From positions 10,167,501 through 10,231,500 of the forward strand of contig CM060990.1 of assembly GCA_030765065.1 (NCBI GenBank): 64,000 nucleotides of DNA. The letters are read 5' to 3'. The notes under the pieces were generated by a model, which searched no databases, was not told the origin of the DNA, and saw nothing but the letters and a program-made list of their open reading frames with translations. The position numbers and the translations under genes were made by a program. Each line of letters opens with the position of its first letter. The first letter of the stretch is position 1. This DNA is from Deroplatys truncata (Eukaryota > Arthropoda > Insecta > Mantodea > Mantidae). Positions 24,838 to 35,939 of this stretch are shown in pieces.

Positions 24838-25699
24838 AAAGTGTACATCACGTTAAAATACACATTTTATGTCATATCCATTTTTTGTTGAGTGAACCAT
24901 TTTCGAGATATTGTTTCTTATCCCTTAAATTTTCCATTACTTATACTTTTTCTCAAATTCTTTATTAATTTGTTTGTGATGATAATGCAAAGTGAACCCA
25001 TTACTCCACATATCAACAAGCTCTTACAAATATTTAACTATAGCTTAAAACCTACCAATTCCCTTGCATCTACAACATAATTAGCAATAAGTTTAACATT
25101 AAGTATATGTAGAATAAGCGTTTGTAAAATAGTTTGTATAACAGTAGTGAAAGTCTGTGAGTGAAACATCAGATTTTTTCGTGCTTTTCCCAGGTCAGTA
25201 GGCGTTATAATTTTCATAGAGCTTGTGTCCGTCTTTTTGTATTTCCTATGCTCTGTTTTGCAACGTGGCGTTCAACGTCTATAATCTGTATCATCTCAGT
25301 ATAAGTCATCTAATTATCGCTGTTGGTTTTAATGTGTTTTAAAAATAAATGCCCGAGTACTGCGTATTTCAAATCTCTTGTCGTTACATTACTTGCTATA
25401 CTCTCACTTCAAATAAACCTCTTGTGCGTAAAGTTAATATAAACAGTAATATACCTATAAAAGTATCTTCACTCCACAATATATCCTTTTCACATAACCT
25501 TCTCTTAGCAAACTCGTTATCGCCCCGTTCTGTTTTGAAGTCGCTTATCTACCACAGCTTCTGACTGTGCCGCAATTAAATCACTAACTTAAACCTAACC
25601 CAGCGCTTTATCTCACTGCATCTTCCAAAGTTATTTTTCTTAAGATTTAAAATAAATCAAAAACTACGAAGTGGATGGCCACCCTCAAAAAATTCTCCT
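24727..25699. other. unique spacer at the centre of the palindrome
   Basis: AT-rich 973 bp not repeated in the other arm. Open frames at 24892-25080 and 25349-25564 show no family motif. It includes the upstream portion of the left coding remnant (to 24837). Confidence 0.75.
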
Positions 25700-26153
25700 T
25701 ATGCACTCCGTTTCGTCGATAACACCTACCACGGCAAACCCATCTCCATCAAAGTTCACAGCTGCCAGAGCAAAATTCATTTTGTGTTTTCCAACATCAA
25801 CTTCAACGATATCCAGTTCGCATCCAATTCGCAACCTTTTCCTCCCACCCATACAACTCGTGACAGTGATGAAGAACAACAGTAATGGTTCCAATGTGTT
25901 GCCACAAGGGGAGTATACATCATCTTCTACGAACAACTACATTTTTGCGGCTAAAATGCAGCAAATCGTTAACCAGGACCGCATGTGCTTCGGTAGATGC
26001 CTATTGGTCAATTTGGGCAATGACACACCCTACATTCTGCCCGATCATACACACGGTGATTGGCTGTTCAGCGTCAACGAACACAGAGTTATCGTTCACA
26101 ATGAAGACGTTATCAACTCCATATTCAAACAAGCAAGCAACGTCTGGTGGTAA
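25700..26153 (+). pseudogene. right-arm copy of the unassigned coding remnant
   Basis: Homologous to the minus-strand remnant at 24271-24726. The first frame closes at TAA 25883-25885 after an acidic DSDEEQQ ending. A second frame, shifted by an indel near 25940 relative to the left arm, runs from ATG 25869 to TAA 26151-26153 (94 codons). The two arms are broken in different ways (a stop in one, a stop plus a 2-base length difference in the other), so neither encodes the full protein. Confidence 0.5.
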
Positions 26154-29090
26154 AACCCAACGGACTTTTTGTTTCCCACGGATGTGCTACTTCCTGTGTG
26201 CAGCGTCATCAAATTCCCAACGGATGTTCTCCTTCCTGCGTGACCACGCGCGTCCGCCATCTTGTTTAGTTTTCATAACCTCAAATCTCCTCGTTCCCAC
26301 CTGTTGCTTTCAGCATCTTTCATATGTTGACCCCTAACATGAAATCTCCTCGTCCCACGACCTCTTGCCTCCGCCATCTTGTTTAGTTCCCATTTTCGCC
26401 ACCACGCCTCCACCATTTTGGTTTTAGTTCTCCACATTTACCTCCTATTTTAAATCTAGATTTCCTGCGTCTGCCATCTTGTTTAGTTCCCATTTCACCA
26501 CCGCGTCTCATATCTCCTCGTCCCCACTCCTTGCCTCCGTTATCTTTGATTTAGTTCCCATGCTTACGTCGTGTTTTAACCTAAAAATCGTAACCTAAAA
26601 TCTCCTTACCCCACCTTTTGCGTCCCGCCATCTTGTTTACGTTCTCACGTTGGCCATCGCATCTCCTTGTCGCCAACCCACCGCCACCTTAGTTTTTAGT
26701 TCCCATGCTTACCTCCTATTTTTAACCTCAAAATCTGCTCATCTCAGCTCTTGCCTCCGCCATCTTGTTTAGTTCTCATTTCTTCCACCGCGCCTCACAT
26801 CTCCTCGTCCCCAACCTTGCGTCCGCAATTTTGGATTTAGTTCCCATGCTTACGTCCTATTTTAACCTAAAACTCTTAACCTCAAATCTCCTTACCCTCC
26901 TCTTGCGTCCGCCAGCTTGTTTAACTCTCACGTTGGCCACCGCATCTCCTTGTCGCCGACCCTCCGCCGTTGGTTTTTTGGTTTCCATGCTTACCTCCTA
27001 TTTTAACTTCAAAATCTGCTCATCTCTGCTCTTCCTTCCGCCACGTTGTTTAGATTCCATTTTCACCGCCGCGTCCCAAATCTCCTTGCACCACCACCTC
27101 TTGCGTGTGCCATGTTGACCACTAACCTCAAATCCCCTCGTTCTTGACTTCTTGTCTCCGCCATCTTGTTTAGTTCCCATTTTTGCCACCGCTCCTCACA
27201 TCTCCGAGCTAGATTGCCGGCAAGAACAGATTTCTTTAATTCACGCCTCGACGGTTGACTTCGAGAGTAGCTACTGTGAACACGTGCGTCGTACACTTTT
27301 TGACCGCTTTCGACCGGCAATGAGAACCCGGGTCCTACGTACGCTAGCGACCATTACGATGGTCCAGTACCAGGTTTTTGGTATAGTTAAATTACGTCTG
27401 TGCAAAGGGCGTCTGTACCGCTTTAAAAAGCCTAGGTATATCAGTGCGTAGTGATGTTGGTTGATTTTAAAGCTGGTTAAGCATTTTCAAAAACAGTTTG
27501 CTTTTATTTTTTGGCGTCGCGTGAAGCTGCTGCGCTTTTGGTGACGCATCAACACCAGTAAGAGGTAAGTACCACACGCATAATTATTTTTCTGGCCTGC
27601 TTGGCGTAGGAATATATCCTTTGGTGGTTTGGTACTGGGTTTGAGTCCCAAACTCCAAACTCCACATTTAACCACATTTTAAAATAGCGCTGCGGTAGTT
27701 GGTACCGTGTTTGAGTCCCAAAGTAACAAAAAAGTCCACATTCCACCAACATTCCTATTTAAAACACCGTTAAAATTCACGTTTAATTCGAAGTTGTGAT
27801 GTCACATTCAAAACGAAGGTTCAAAGAGTAAATTTTTAATGTGTTGGGTTTTGGTACTGGATTTCAATCCCAAAAGATGCGTTAACGATCACGGCTATCA
27901 TCAATACCGCCGCAAATCCCCTTCGCTTCGCCTTATTTATTCCTTTGTCCAATCCAATCACGTTTTATTTTCACCAATCACAAATCGTCTTATTTTCTCC
28001 AATCATAACATGCCACGTCACTTCCTGCCTTCCTTTTTACACAAGCATTATATTTCTGTGCTCTTTTGTGTTTTCAAGCTTCGTGTTAGTTACTTGACTG
28101 CTTCCATTCTCGTTCAAGGTATGATATTTATTTTTTCTTTTGTGAAATCTTCTTGACCACGCGCGTCCGCCATCTTGTTTAGTTTTCACAACATCAAATC
28201 TCCTCTTCACCACCTGTTGCGTTCGGCATCTTTCGCATGTTGACCCTAACCTCAAATCTCTTCGTCCCTCGACTTCTTGCCTCCGCCATCTTGTTTAGTT
28301 CCCATTTTCACCACTACGCCTCCGCCATCTTGGTTTTGGTTCTCCACGTTTACCTATTATTCTTAACCTAGACTTCCTGCCTCCGCCATCTTGTTTAATT
28401 CCCATTTTTACCACCGCGCCTCACATCTGCTCGTCCCCAACCTTACCTTCGCCATCTTGGATTTAGTTCCCATGCTTACGTCTGTTTAACCTAACAATCT
28501 TAACCTCAAATCTCCTTGCCCCCACCTCTTGCGTACGCCATGTTGACCACTAACCTCGAAATCTCCTCGTCCTTAGACTTCTTGTCTCCGCCATCTTGTT
28601 TAGTTCCCATTTTCGCCACCGCGCCTCACATCTCCTCGTCCACACCATTGCCTTCGCCATCTTGGATTTCGTTCCCATGCTTACGTCCTATTTTAACCTC
28701 AAATCTCCTTACCCTCCTCTTGCGTCCGCCATCTTGTTTAGTTCTCACGTTGGCCACCGCATCTCCTTGTCGCCGACCCTCCACCATTTTTAGTTCCCAC
28801 TATTTTTAACCTCAAAATCTGCTCTTCTAAGCTCGTACTTCCGACATCTTGTTTTAGTTCTCATTCTCACCACCGCTTCTTCTTGCCCCCACATCTTGCG
28901 TCCGCCATGTTGACCACTAACCTCGAAATCTCCTCGTCCTTAGACTTCTTGTCTCCGCCATCTTGTTTAGTTCCCATTTTCGCCACCGCGTCTCATATCG
29001 CTGCATCTCTCTATCCACTCAAAAAACTACCATGTATTCATATGTTTATCCAATGTATTCAAATTATAAATAAAGAAAACTGTCCCGACT

Positions 29091-29231
29091 TAGCCAATTG
29101 CGATAACGATAATCCTTCCGCTCATGGCGCTTTTCATACCTACCGCCGTCGCTCTTAATCCACCTAAATCCGCGGATTAACAGCGACACTAGCGCCCCTA
29201 GCGGCAGGATTATCGTTAATCCAATTGGCTA
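29091..29231. repeat. nested 141-bp subterminal palindrome (right)
   Basis: Mirror image of 21237-21377 and of exactly the same length, lying 19 bp from the right end of the element. Confidence 0.88.
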
Positions 29232-29250
29232 ATCCGGTACCATAACTACT

Positions 29251-29256
29251 AATGAG
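29251..29256. repeat. 6-bp target duplication AATGAG (right)
   Basis: Second copy of the duplicated host site, directly after ...AACTACT. Confidence 0.93.
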
Positions 29257-30581
29257 TGTGTAGTTAAATTGAATTATGTTTTGAACTGTATGTCACACTG
29301 GTTTAAAGCTAACAAAATATCTGTAAATCTGGACAAAACAAAAATTGTTAAATTTATAATCCATCGATCACTACACACTCCAATAGAAATTGGGATTAAT
29401 GACATGTCACTAGAACAAATAGACAACATTAAGTTTCTGGGCCTCCAAGTAGACACATATTTAGATTGGAAATTTCACATTACGTATATCATACCCAAAC
29501 TCAGTTCCGCATGTTATGCTACCCGAGCATTGGTAAATGTCAGTTCTACAGATACACTTAAATTAGTGTACTGTGCATATTTTAACTCTATCATTGAATA
29601 TGGAATATTATTTTGGGGATATTCGGTAGAAAGTAAACGAATATTCCTCATGCAAAAGAAGGTTATAAGAATCATTTCCAGCACTCATAGCAGACACTCT
29701 TGCAAACATCTTTTTAGAAGACTGAAAATATTAACCCTACCTTGCATGTATATATTTTCAATCTTAAAATTCTATGTATGCAATCGAACCACATTTATTA
29801 CAAACATGGAAATTCATGAGATAAACACTAGACAAAAGGGTAACATCAATCATCCCAGTGCAAAGCTTTCTTGCTTCCAGAAAGGTGTATATTACGAGAC
29901 CATAAAAATATATTATACTCTCCCTAATGATCTTTAGAGAAAAGTTGACAATTTCAATGTCTTTAAAACTGCTGCTAAAGAGTACCTATGCTCAAAAGCA
30001 TATTATTCTGTACAAGATTATCTGAATGACAAATTATCCTGATGATAATACTTATATAGCTCTGTAAGTAGTATTAGTAAATATTAATGACAATTGCCAG
30101 TCATATTTGATGCCTGCTCAAGAATTAATGAAGCTATTTAAATGTATGTATATTAAGAACTGACAGTAAATGCTATGCATTACAAATCAAATATAACAAA
30201 ATGATCAGATGAACAAAGGTTAAATCCTAGTGAATGTTAAAATAACTATTCTTGCCTATACGTATGTTAACCTTATAACAGTAAGGAGGTATTCAACTCT
30301 GTACAAAATTACACTTGATTTGTTTCATTTTGTATATAATATGTCTTTATTTTATTTTAAATGTTCTGTATACTATGTAATATTTATGTATATATGTAAC
30401 TTTATTGTACATTTCCTTGACACGCATATAGTATGTGTCTATTTTATTTCAAATGTTCCATATTCTGTGTATTATTTATGTTTATATGTAATTTCTGTAC
30501 ATTTCCATGACATGTTCTATGTTCACAAGCCTTTATGGCTGCTAGTGAACTCACAGAATACAATCTAATCTAATCTAATCT
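29251..30581 (+). pseudogene. Jockey/CR1-like LINE, 3' part of the interrupted copy
   Basis: It continues the RT: 'LNYVLNCMSHWFKANKISVN' and 'LDKTKIVKF', then 'NIKFLGLQVDTYLDWKFHI', the thumb region, and 'VYCAYFNSIIEYGILFWG'. One TAG (29935-29937) interrupts the frame, which otherwise continues to TGA 30040-30042 with the usual C-terminal 'YSVQDYLNDKL'. A 3' UTR of about 520 bp ends in four AATCT units (30562-30581), a pentanucleotide tail typical of such LINEs. Apart from the one stop, this half is better preserved than the 5' half. Confidence 0.9.
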
Positions 30582-31730
30582 GAACGCCTCATGCAAACTG
30601 CAACGTTATTTTAATTTGGAAAACAACTCGGCATGACTTTCTCGTGTTCTTTACCAACGTGTTCTGTTTATAAGTTCAAAGCACATGATATAACGACCTA
30701 CGTGCCCATAATATTTTTTAACAGGATAAATTATTATTGTTCTATTTGGTTTTTGTAATTTTCATATATTTTAATGGCACTAATGTGCCACGCAATTATG
30801 GATAAATTAAACGATGCACAGAAGAATGAATGGGATGAAATTAATCGGCGATAATGTAGCTCAGTCCGGGACTTAAACCTTAACATACATTATATTATTA
30901 AGCACTTAATAGGTGCGTAACACCAGACTCGCTACAACATGTGTCAGCTGTTTTGCGGTCGACTGATTGAGCTCTGAAGTGCACTAGCATAAAGGTTTGG
31001 AAAGTTGCATTCGTCAATAAAGTTATATCACGCATTCCTTGTGCAATGATGAGTGTTATTTTAAACGCTCGCTTTTTGCGTCAGAAATATACGGCAGTGA
31101 AATTCCAATGTTTCCCAATGAAATTGTGGATCACCAAATTGGATCGATCCGAATACTTTCTTTATTCTTATTGTGAATTTAGGAGCAAGTATTAGTTCCT
31201 AAGCAAGTTACGGCTTGCATCAGAGATCTGTCCGTTACTATTCCATCTTTCTTTCTGGTCATTAGTATAAATACATCAAATGTTACTATAACGTGAAATG
31301 TTTTGTAATTACTCCATTATTTCTTTTTATATTAAGTAAGCATTCCTTTATACAGCAATAATACTGTGCATTACGTATACGAATCTTATATTGCTTGAAT
31401 CCAGTTTTTGAAACAGAGTTATTGTAAAAGGGAACCTTAGTCTTGGAATAAGAATATGTATCATGTTAAATTTCAAACAATATTTTGTCGTTCTAATTAC
31501 TTATAAAATTTACAAATATATGGAGAAATATGCTTCTGTCCCTTTTTACAATAACCAATTCAATTGAAACAGAAACAATGGAATAAATTATTTCTTCTAT
31601 TTTAATGTTTAGAAACGAATTTCAGATAACAATATTGGGTCCACCACCGATTATTATTTAAGACTGCATTCAGTCGTTTATCCATTGATTTCACTAGGGA
31701 CTCTCATATATTAGGCCTCATCCTGACTAG
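30582..31730. other. no recognisable feature
   Basis: AT-rich sequence, no motif or repeat identified. Confidence 0.6.
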
Positions 31731-31945
31731 TCGTCCTCCGTAGCCTAGTGGTACCGTGCTAGCCTCTATTTCCCAAGGTCGCGGGTTCAAACCCGGCGTA
31801 GAGCGATGGATTTTTTCGGGCGTAAAAATCCTTGGCATGGCTTCCTTCGGAGGGGAAGTGAAGCCGGTGGTCCCCTGTCGTAGATTTACGGCACGTAAAA
31901 GAACCTCAAGCCTGATAAAGCCTGGGAGTTTTACCAGGAAAACTA
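31731..31945 (+). mobile_element. tRNA-derived SINE, family 1, plus copy
   Basis: The head has an A-box-like GTAGCCTAGTGGT (31740-31752) and a B box GGGTTCAAACCC (31783-31794) about 40 bp later, followed by the body words GCGATGGATTTTTTCGGGCG, GGCATGGCTTCCTTCGGAGG, GGAAGTGAAGCCGGTGGTCC and TAGATTTACGGCACGTAAAAG. Two more copies in the window (32347-32562 and 61283-61345, both inverted) share these words, which shows it is a dispersed family and not a tRNA gene. The 3' end is approximate. Confidence 0.85.
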
Positions 31946-32302
31946 GAGAAAATATGCGCTTTCACGATTTATCCAAAGCTATACAGACTGTAAGTCAACT
32001 TATTACAATCCTTTAAATATATACTCCATAGAGGCATACCAGCATTTTGTTCTGTGATCAGCCGTTTAAAAAACGTTGTTGTTTTTACCAAATTAGATGG
32101 TTTATTCCACGAGAATGTATGAAAATAGTTACGTTTAAGATAGGTAGAGTAGGCTATTTCCGACCTAGTTTCGTTAGTAACTATGTGGTTCATACAAGGC
32201 TTTGAAATAGTTAATCATTTTCCGAACAGCGCTTTGCAGACATTATGTGGTTGGAGACATAAAAATTCAGTTATATTTATGTACGCTGCTTAACTACATT
32301 GG

Positions 32303-32330
32303 TTCTTAGCGTCTCATTCTATATTGGAAG
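32303..32330 (+). repeat. short word shared with the 35.8-kb LTR-like region
   Basis: CTTAGCGTCTCATTCTATAT followed by TGG recurs almost exactly at 35794-35821, after an LTR-like segment. It may be the end of a related, otherwise lost repeat. Confidence 0.5.
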
Positions 32331-32346
32331 TGAAAGACCGAAAATG

Positions 32347-32562
32347 TTGGTCAGAGGCCTCTTTATCAGGCTTAAAGTTTTTCTTTGCGTGCCGCAAATC
32401 TACAACACGGCACCAACGGCGTTACTTCCCTTCCGAAAGAAGCCATGCTACGGAGTTTTACGCCCGAAAAAAAATCCATCGCCGTCCACCGGCTTTGAGC
32501 TCTCGACCTCGGGGACTACAGGCTAGAATTGTACCCCTAGACCACTGAGGATGACATTGGAG
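32347..32562 (-). mobile_element. tRNA-derived SINE, family 1, minus copy
   Basis: The reverse complement has CCTCAGTGGTCTAGGGGTA at the head, GCGATGGATTTTTTTTCGGG, GCATGGCTTCTTTCGG and TAGATTTGCGGCACGCAAAG, collinear with the copy at 31731-31945. The B box is degraded (GAGCTCAAAGCC), so this copy is older or inactive. The two copies lie about 400 bp apart in opposite orientation. Confidence 0.85.
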
Positions 32563-33639
32563 ACATAGGCAACGTTGTTAGGTCAAGGTAGGTTAGCGTA
32601 AGAACTGGCTCCCGAAATTAAAGAAAACAGTATACCTGACTGGGAGGTGACGGGACTAGCGGTTTTGTTTTCCACACGACCTTTAATCCAAACAAACGCG
32701 ACAAAAGGGTGGCAAAATGACAAGCACAACTTGGTAGCTATTGGCCTACACTAACATTATGGAAGTAATGCCTTCATCATCCAATAAGTGTTTCGCGATC
32801 ACTGACTGAAAAGCACACAGTGTTTATGTCAGCTCCACTAGAAGCTGAATAATTATTAGAGTAACATCGTACTACGCTTTAAGCTCACATGTTTAGTGAT
32901 AAAAGAACCCGTGTTGTCTTTAGTCTATAATCATACACACAGCAGAAGGTTTATTAGATGTGCGACGGACCTCCTCGTGTCGTCGTCTTCCTTCCTTCTT
33001 GGAGCTGTTGGTGGCTGGTTCCTGGAATTCAAGCCTAGCACACTTGTGTATTGCCCTATTTCTAAACTCTTCCCAGGGTGTGGTGTCGGTAGACGAAATG
33101 AAACTTCAGATAATTTGAACTTTAATTTATTGCGTAGTGATAATAATGTTTTGTAATGCCGCTAGCTGTGCGTTTTAAATCTATATGCAATTCAAAGGGG
33201 CCTATCTTCAGCGATTTACCACCCCAAGCTAACTGTGTTTCCTATATCTGACTGCACACGCATCGCCACGAACATGGCGTGAATTTTGCCTCTTCTCCAG
33301 GACCAGACGAAATAGGATCAGACGCGAAAGCACGTTCGCGCTTTTATACTCGCTTAGCGGGACGCTAAGTTCGCCTAGTTATTTTTAAACCTTATCCGCT
33401 ATTGGCTCTCCCCTAAGCGTGCTATGAAAGCATTTGCCTCCCAATCTGAAGTCTTGACAAGTTTGGGATTTACAAGGTGTCAAAATCTCTCTCCCACTCT
33501 TTCTATCTTATCGCTATCTCTCTCAGTTCCTGTGACTGCTGTAGCCAGGTTGTCAGATCTAACCCCCCTTTCTACCTGCCTGTTTTTCTTCTCACGGCTA
33601 GCTAGCTTCACATTTTACATATATGTTACAATACTCAGC
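32563..33639. other. no recognisable feature
   Basis: No coding or repeat signature identified. The stretch 33290-33400 is GC-richer with GCG-containing words, but no promoter motif is convincing. Confidence 0.5.
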
Positions 33640-34710
33640 TTATTTCCTATTACATTCATATTCCCGATGTATCATAGTTCCCGCTACAGATGCCAACCTT
33701 TTCAAATCGAAGTACCTCGATGTATCGTTAGTGTATGGAGAAACTACCAGAATGCTGCAGCTGCCATCATATTGTACCAAGAAAGGTTTCCTGTCCGAAG
33801 GATACCAAACCCAAGAATGTTTGTGCTGACCATGCAGAAGGTCCTGGACACAGAGAGTGTGCAGCCAGCACACGAAGTAGGACAAGCAAGAAATACCGTC
33901 GTCGCAGAGGTATCAATTTTAAATCTTGTAGATGAACAACCCAGAAACAGTATTCGGCGAATAGCTCGCATTGGTTTGTTCTCTGGACGCTGAAAGAACA
34001 GTTATTGCGACCGTAACGTATCCAACGCGTACAGTGTCTCTCAGCAGCTGATTATTCGCTTAGGCTGACTTTCGTCAATTGGTTCCTAGAACAAGGCGCA
34101 AATGTACCACAATTAATTATGACAACGGACGAAGCTACGTTTACAAGAAACACTTCAATTTTCATAACACCCATGCAAGGGGAAAGAAAATCCTCACTGC
34201 ACCAGGGAGCATCATTTCCAACAGCGATTTGCTGTGAATGTATGAACAGGAATAGTTGATGATTGCCTCATAGGCCCTTGCATTCTGCCCGATCGGTTAA
34301 ACGGAGTTAATTATTTGACATTTCTGCAAGAGACACTTCCAGGCTTATTAGATAATATCTCTTTAGAAACCAGGAGAAGCAAGTGGTTCTTACATGATGG
34401 TGCTCTACCACACATTACTCAGAATGCTCGTGACCATCTGTGTCGTAGCTTTCCTAACAGGTTCTTTGGACGCTACGGGCCGAGCAAATGCCGTGAAGGT
34501 TTCCTGATATTTTCCTCTGAATCCTCTGGACTTTTTCTCCTGGGGTACAAGAAATGCAGGTTCTACAAATCATCGATTACTGACGTCGAATCTTTGAGAC
34601 AACGTATTCATCTGGCTGCGAAGGAAATGCGCAGTAATGAAGGTATCTTTGCTCGTAATTGGTTACAAAGGTGTAAAGCTTGCAACTTAAGGAAATGGTT
34701 GACGTATTGA
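33640..34710 (+). pseudogene. DUF4817-type transposase pseudogene
   Basis: The N-terminal part reads 'VWRNYQNAAAAIILYQERFP' then 'RRIPNPRMF', the helix-turn-helix region (DUF4817) of a mariner-related insect transposase, and ends at a stop near 33993. In other frames follow 'LTFVNWFLEQGANVPQLIMT' with 'TDEATFTRN' (catalytic Asp at 34128-34130), 'TFLQETLPGLLDN', 'SKWFLHDGALPHITQNARDHL' (second catalytic block, about 34380-34440), a degraded third block, and the C-terminal 'NWLQRCKACNLRKWLTY'. The order matches the 38.7-41.6 kb element. Stops and frameshifts are frequent. TIRs were not found. Confidence 0.8.
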
Positions 34711-35340
34711 ACAATATTTGTGAATAGTGTGAATCATTTAGTGTATTGTTTATTCTTTTGCTGCTCATGTTAAAAGTACCATTTAGTAGACTTTGCAAGA
34801 GCCAAACTATGTGGTTATTTTATATTTACATATCAGAAAGAATATTTGGTTTATTAAATTAGCAGAATTAATCTGAAACAGATTTAAGTTTAATTCTGAA
34901 CGACCTGATTATATGTAGATTGTGTTAGATTACAAAATGTGACATTGGAAGATGCCGATGCAATTATTAGGTTATTAGGCTACAGACACCAAACGTTTAT
35001 CTATACTCATGAACCACGCCCCATACAGCGAAAGTGAAACGGTTTACGCGCTAACCTACTTCTGGTTTTGAAAGGGAGAGTTTCAACACACTTCCAGCTA
35101 CCGGTCGGCTGCCGCTGCAACACTGCCAGCGCGTGTTATGTATTTATAGAGAAAATGAAAGATACAAAATATGTTCCAAATAATGGCATCTGTAATAGGT
35201 TTAAACTAGTGTAATGACTTCCCTCCCACCCGTTATGCTGGACCCATAAGCACTGAATTATGTACATTATTCATAGGTTAACAAACCATTCTTTCAAAAC
35301 ATTTTTTCTTTACTTCTATTGTTTATGTTTTATTCCTTTT
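34711..35340. other. no recognisable feature
   Basis: AT-rich, no assignable motif. Confidence 0.5.
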
Positions 35341-35820
35341 GTGTCAGGTGCTTGCTCCATTCTGTTGAAACACCTTATGTTGCTGGGTTATGTTGCGCAT
35401 TATAGTAGTCAGACGCATGGAAAATACCAGCCGAAAACCGGTGACCCTTACCAGATACATTACGGCTAAGCGGGAGGCGGTCATATATAAAAAACCAGCA
35501 ATTAGAAGCAAAAGAGTAAGTCTTCTGGCGTGGCCAGTCAAGTCAGTCTTAAGTACAGAGCAGTAAACCACACTCTTCGCGTGGTCAGTCAGCCAGTCTT
35601 CAGTACACAGCAGTAAACCTCACTCTTCGCGTGGCCAGCCAGGCCAGTCCTCAGTACAGAATAGGAAACGTCACACTTCGCGTGTCTAGCCAGGCCAGTC
35701 TTTCAAGTATTATGTGCAGTACCATGCGGCACAGTCGTGAGAGCAATGTGAATTAAATAAGTTTGAGTTTTTTACGCGCTTTAACAGGTGTGGTCCTTTA
35801 GCGTCTCATTCTATATTGGG
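35341..35820 (+). mobile_element. LTR-like segment with TATA box and internal tandem repeats
   Basis: A TATA-like CATATATAAA (about 35482-35491) is followed by 3.5 units of a 50/51-bp repeat (35529-35708) and the word TTAGCGTCTCATTCTATATT (35797-35816). The arrangement of a TATA and a short transcribed leader next to a small coiled-coil-like ORF would suit an LTR followed by gag. A start near TGTCAGG (35342) and the exact ends are guesses; no second LTR is seen. Confidence 0.4.
35529..35708. repeat. 50/51-bp tandem repeat, 3.5 copies
   Basis: Units start CGTGGCCAGTC / CGTGGTCAGTC / CGTGGCCAGCC / CGTGTCTAGCC at 35529, 35580, 35630 and 35681; each carries CAGTACAxAGCAGTAAACC and ends CACTCTTCG or CACACTTCG. 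Confidence 0.93.
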
Positions 35821-35939
35821 CGTGAAGTCACCATTCGTCACCAGCAATATAGAAGCTTATTGCGTTGAAAAGCGACAGCTAATTCTGCATAATTATCGCC
35901 GAGAGTACAACGCTAGCATGGCCACAGCGAGGTACAGCA

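Larger units (their letters stand above)
21218..29250. mobile_element. 8.0-kb palindromic (fold-back) DNA transposon, possibly Maverick/Polinton-derived
   Basis: The ends are inverted: left begins AGTAGTTATAG, right ends CATAACTACT, and the two sides then match inward for about 3.5 kb: arms 21218-24726 and 25700-29250, with a 973-bp unique spacer between. It sits in a LINE with an exact 6-bp duplication AATGAG. A 6-bp duplication, 5'-AG ends and very long TIRs with internal repeats are recorded for Maverick/Polinton elements. Other superfamilies usually make 2, 3, 4, 5, 8 or 9 bp, although IS3EU and Dada also make about 6. No polymerase B, integrase, ATPase or protease is visible, so if it is a Polinton it is a gutted derivative. 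Superfamily assignment is inference; the structure itself is seen directly. Confidence 0.9.
25700..29250 (-). repeat. right arm of the palindrome
   Basis: Inverted copy of 21218-24726, slightly longer because of small indels. The repeated CCGCCATCTTGTTTAGTTCC blocks at 26220-27190 and 28150-29000 mirror those of the left arm. Confidence 0.93.

Noticed and set aside
31735..31800. tRNA gene
   Set aside because: Two other copies share the same downstream body; no acceptor stem.
33424..33660. N-terminal extension of the 189-codon frame at 33424-33993
   Set aside because: The transposase-like part starts near 33700; the upstream residues are hydrophobic chance sequence without family resemblance.
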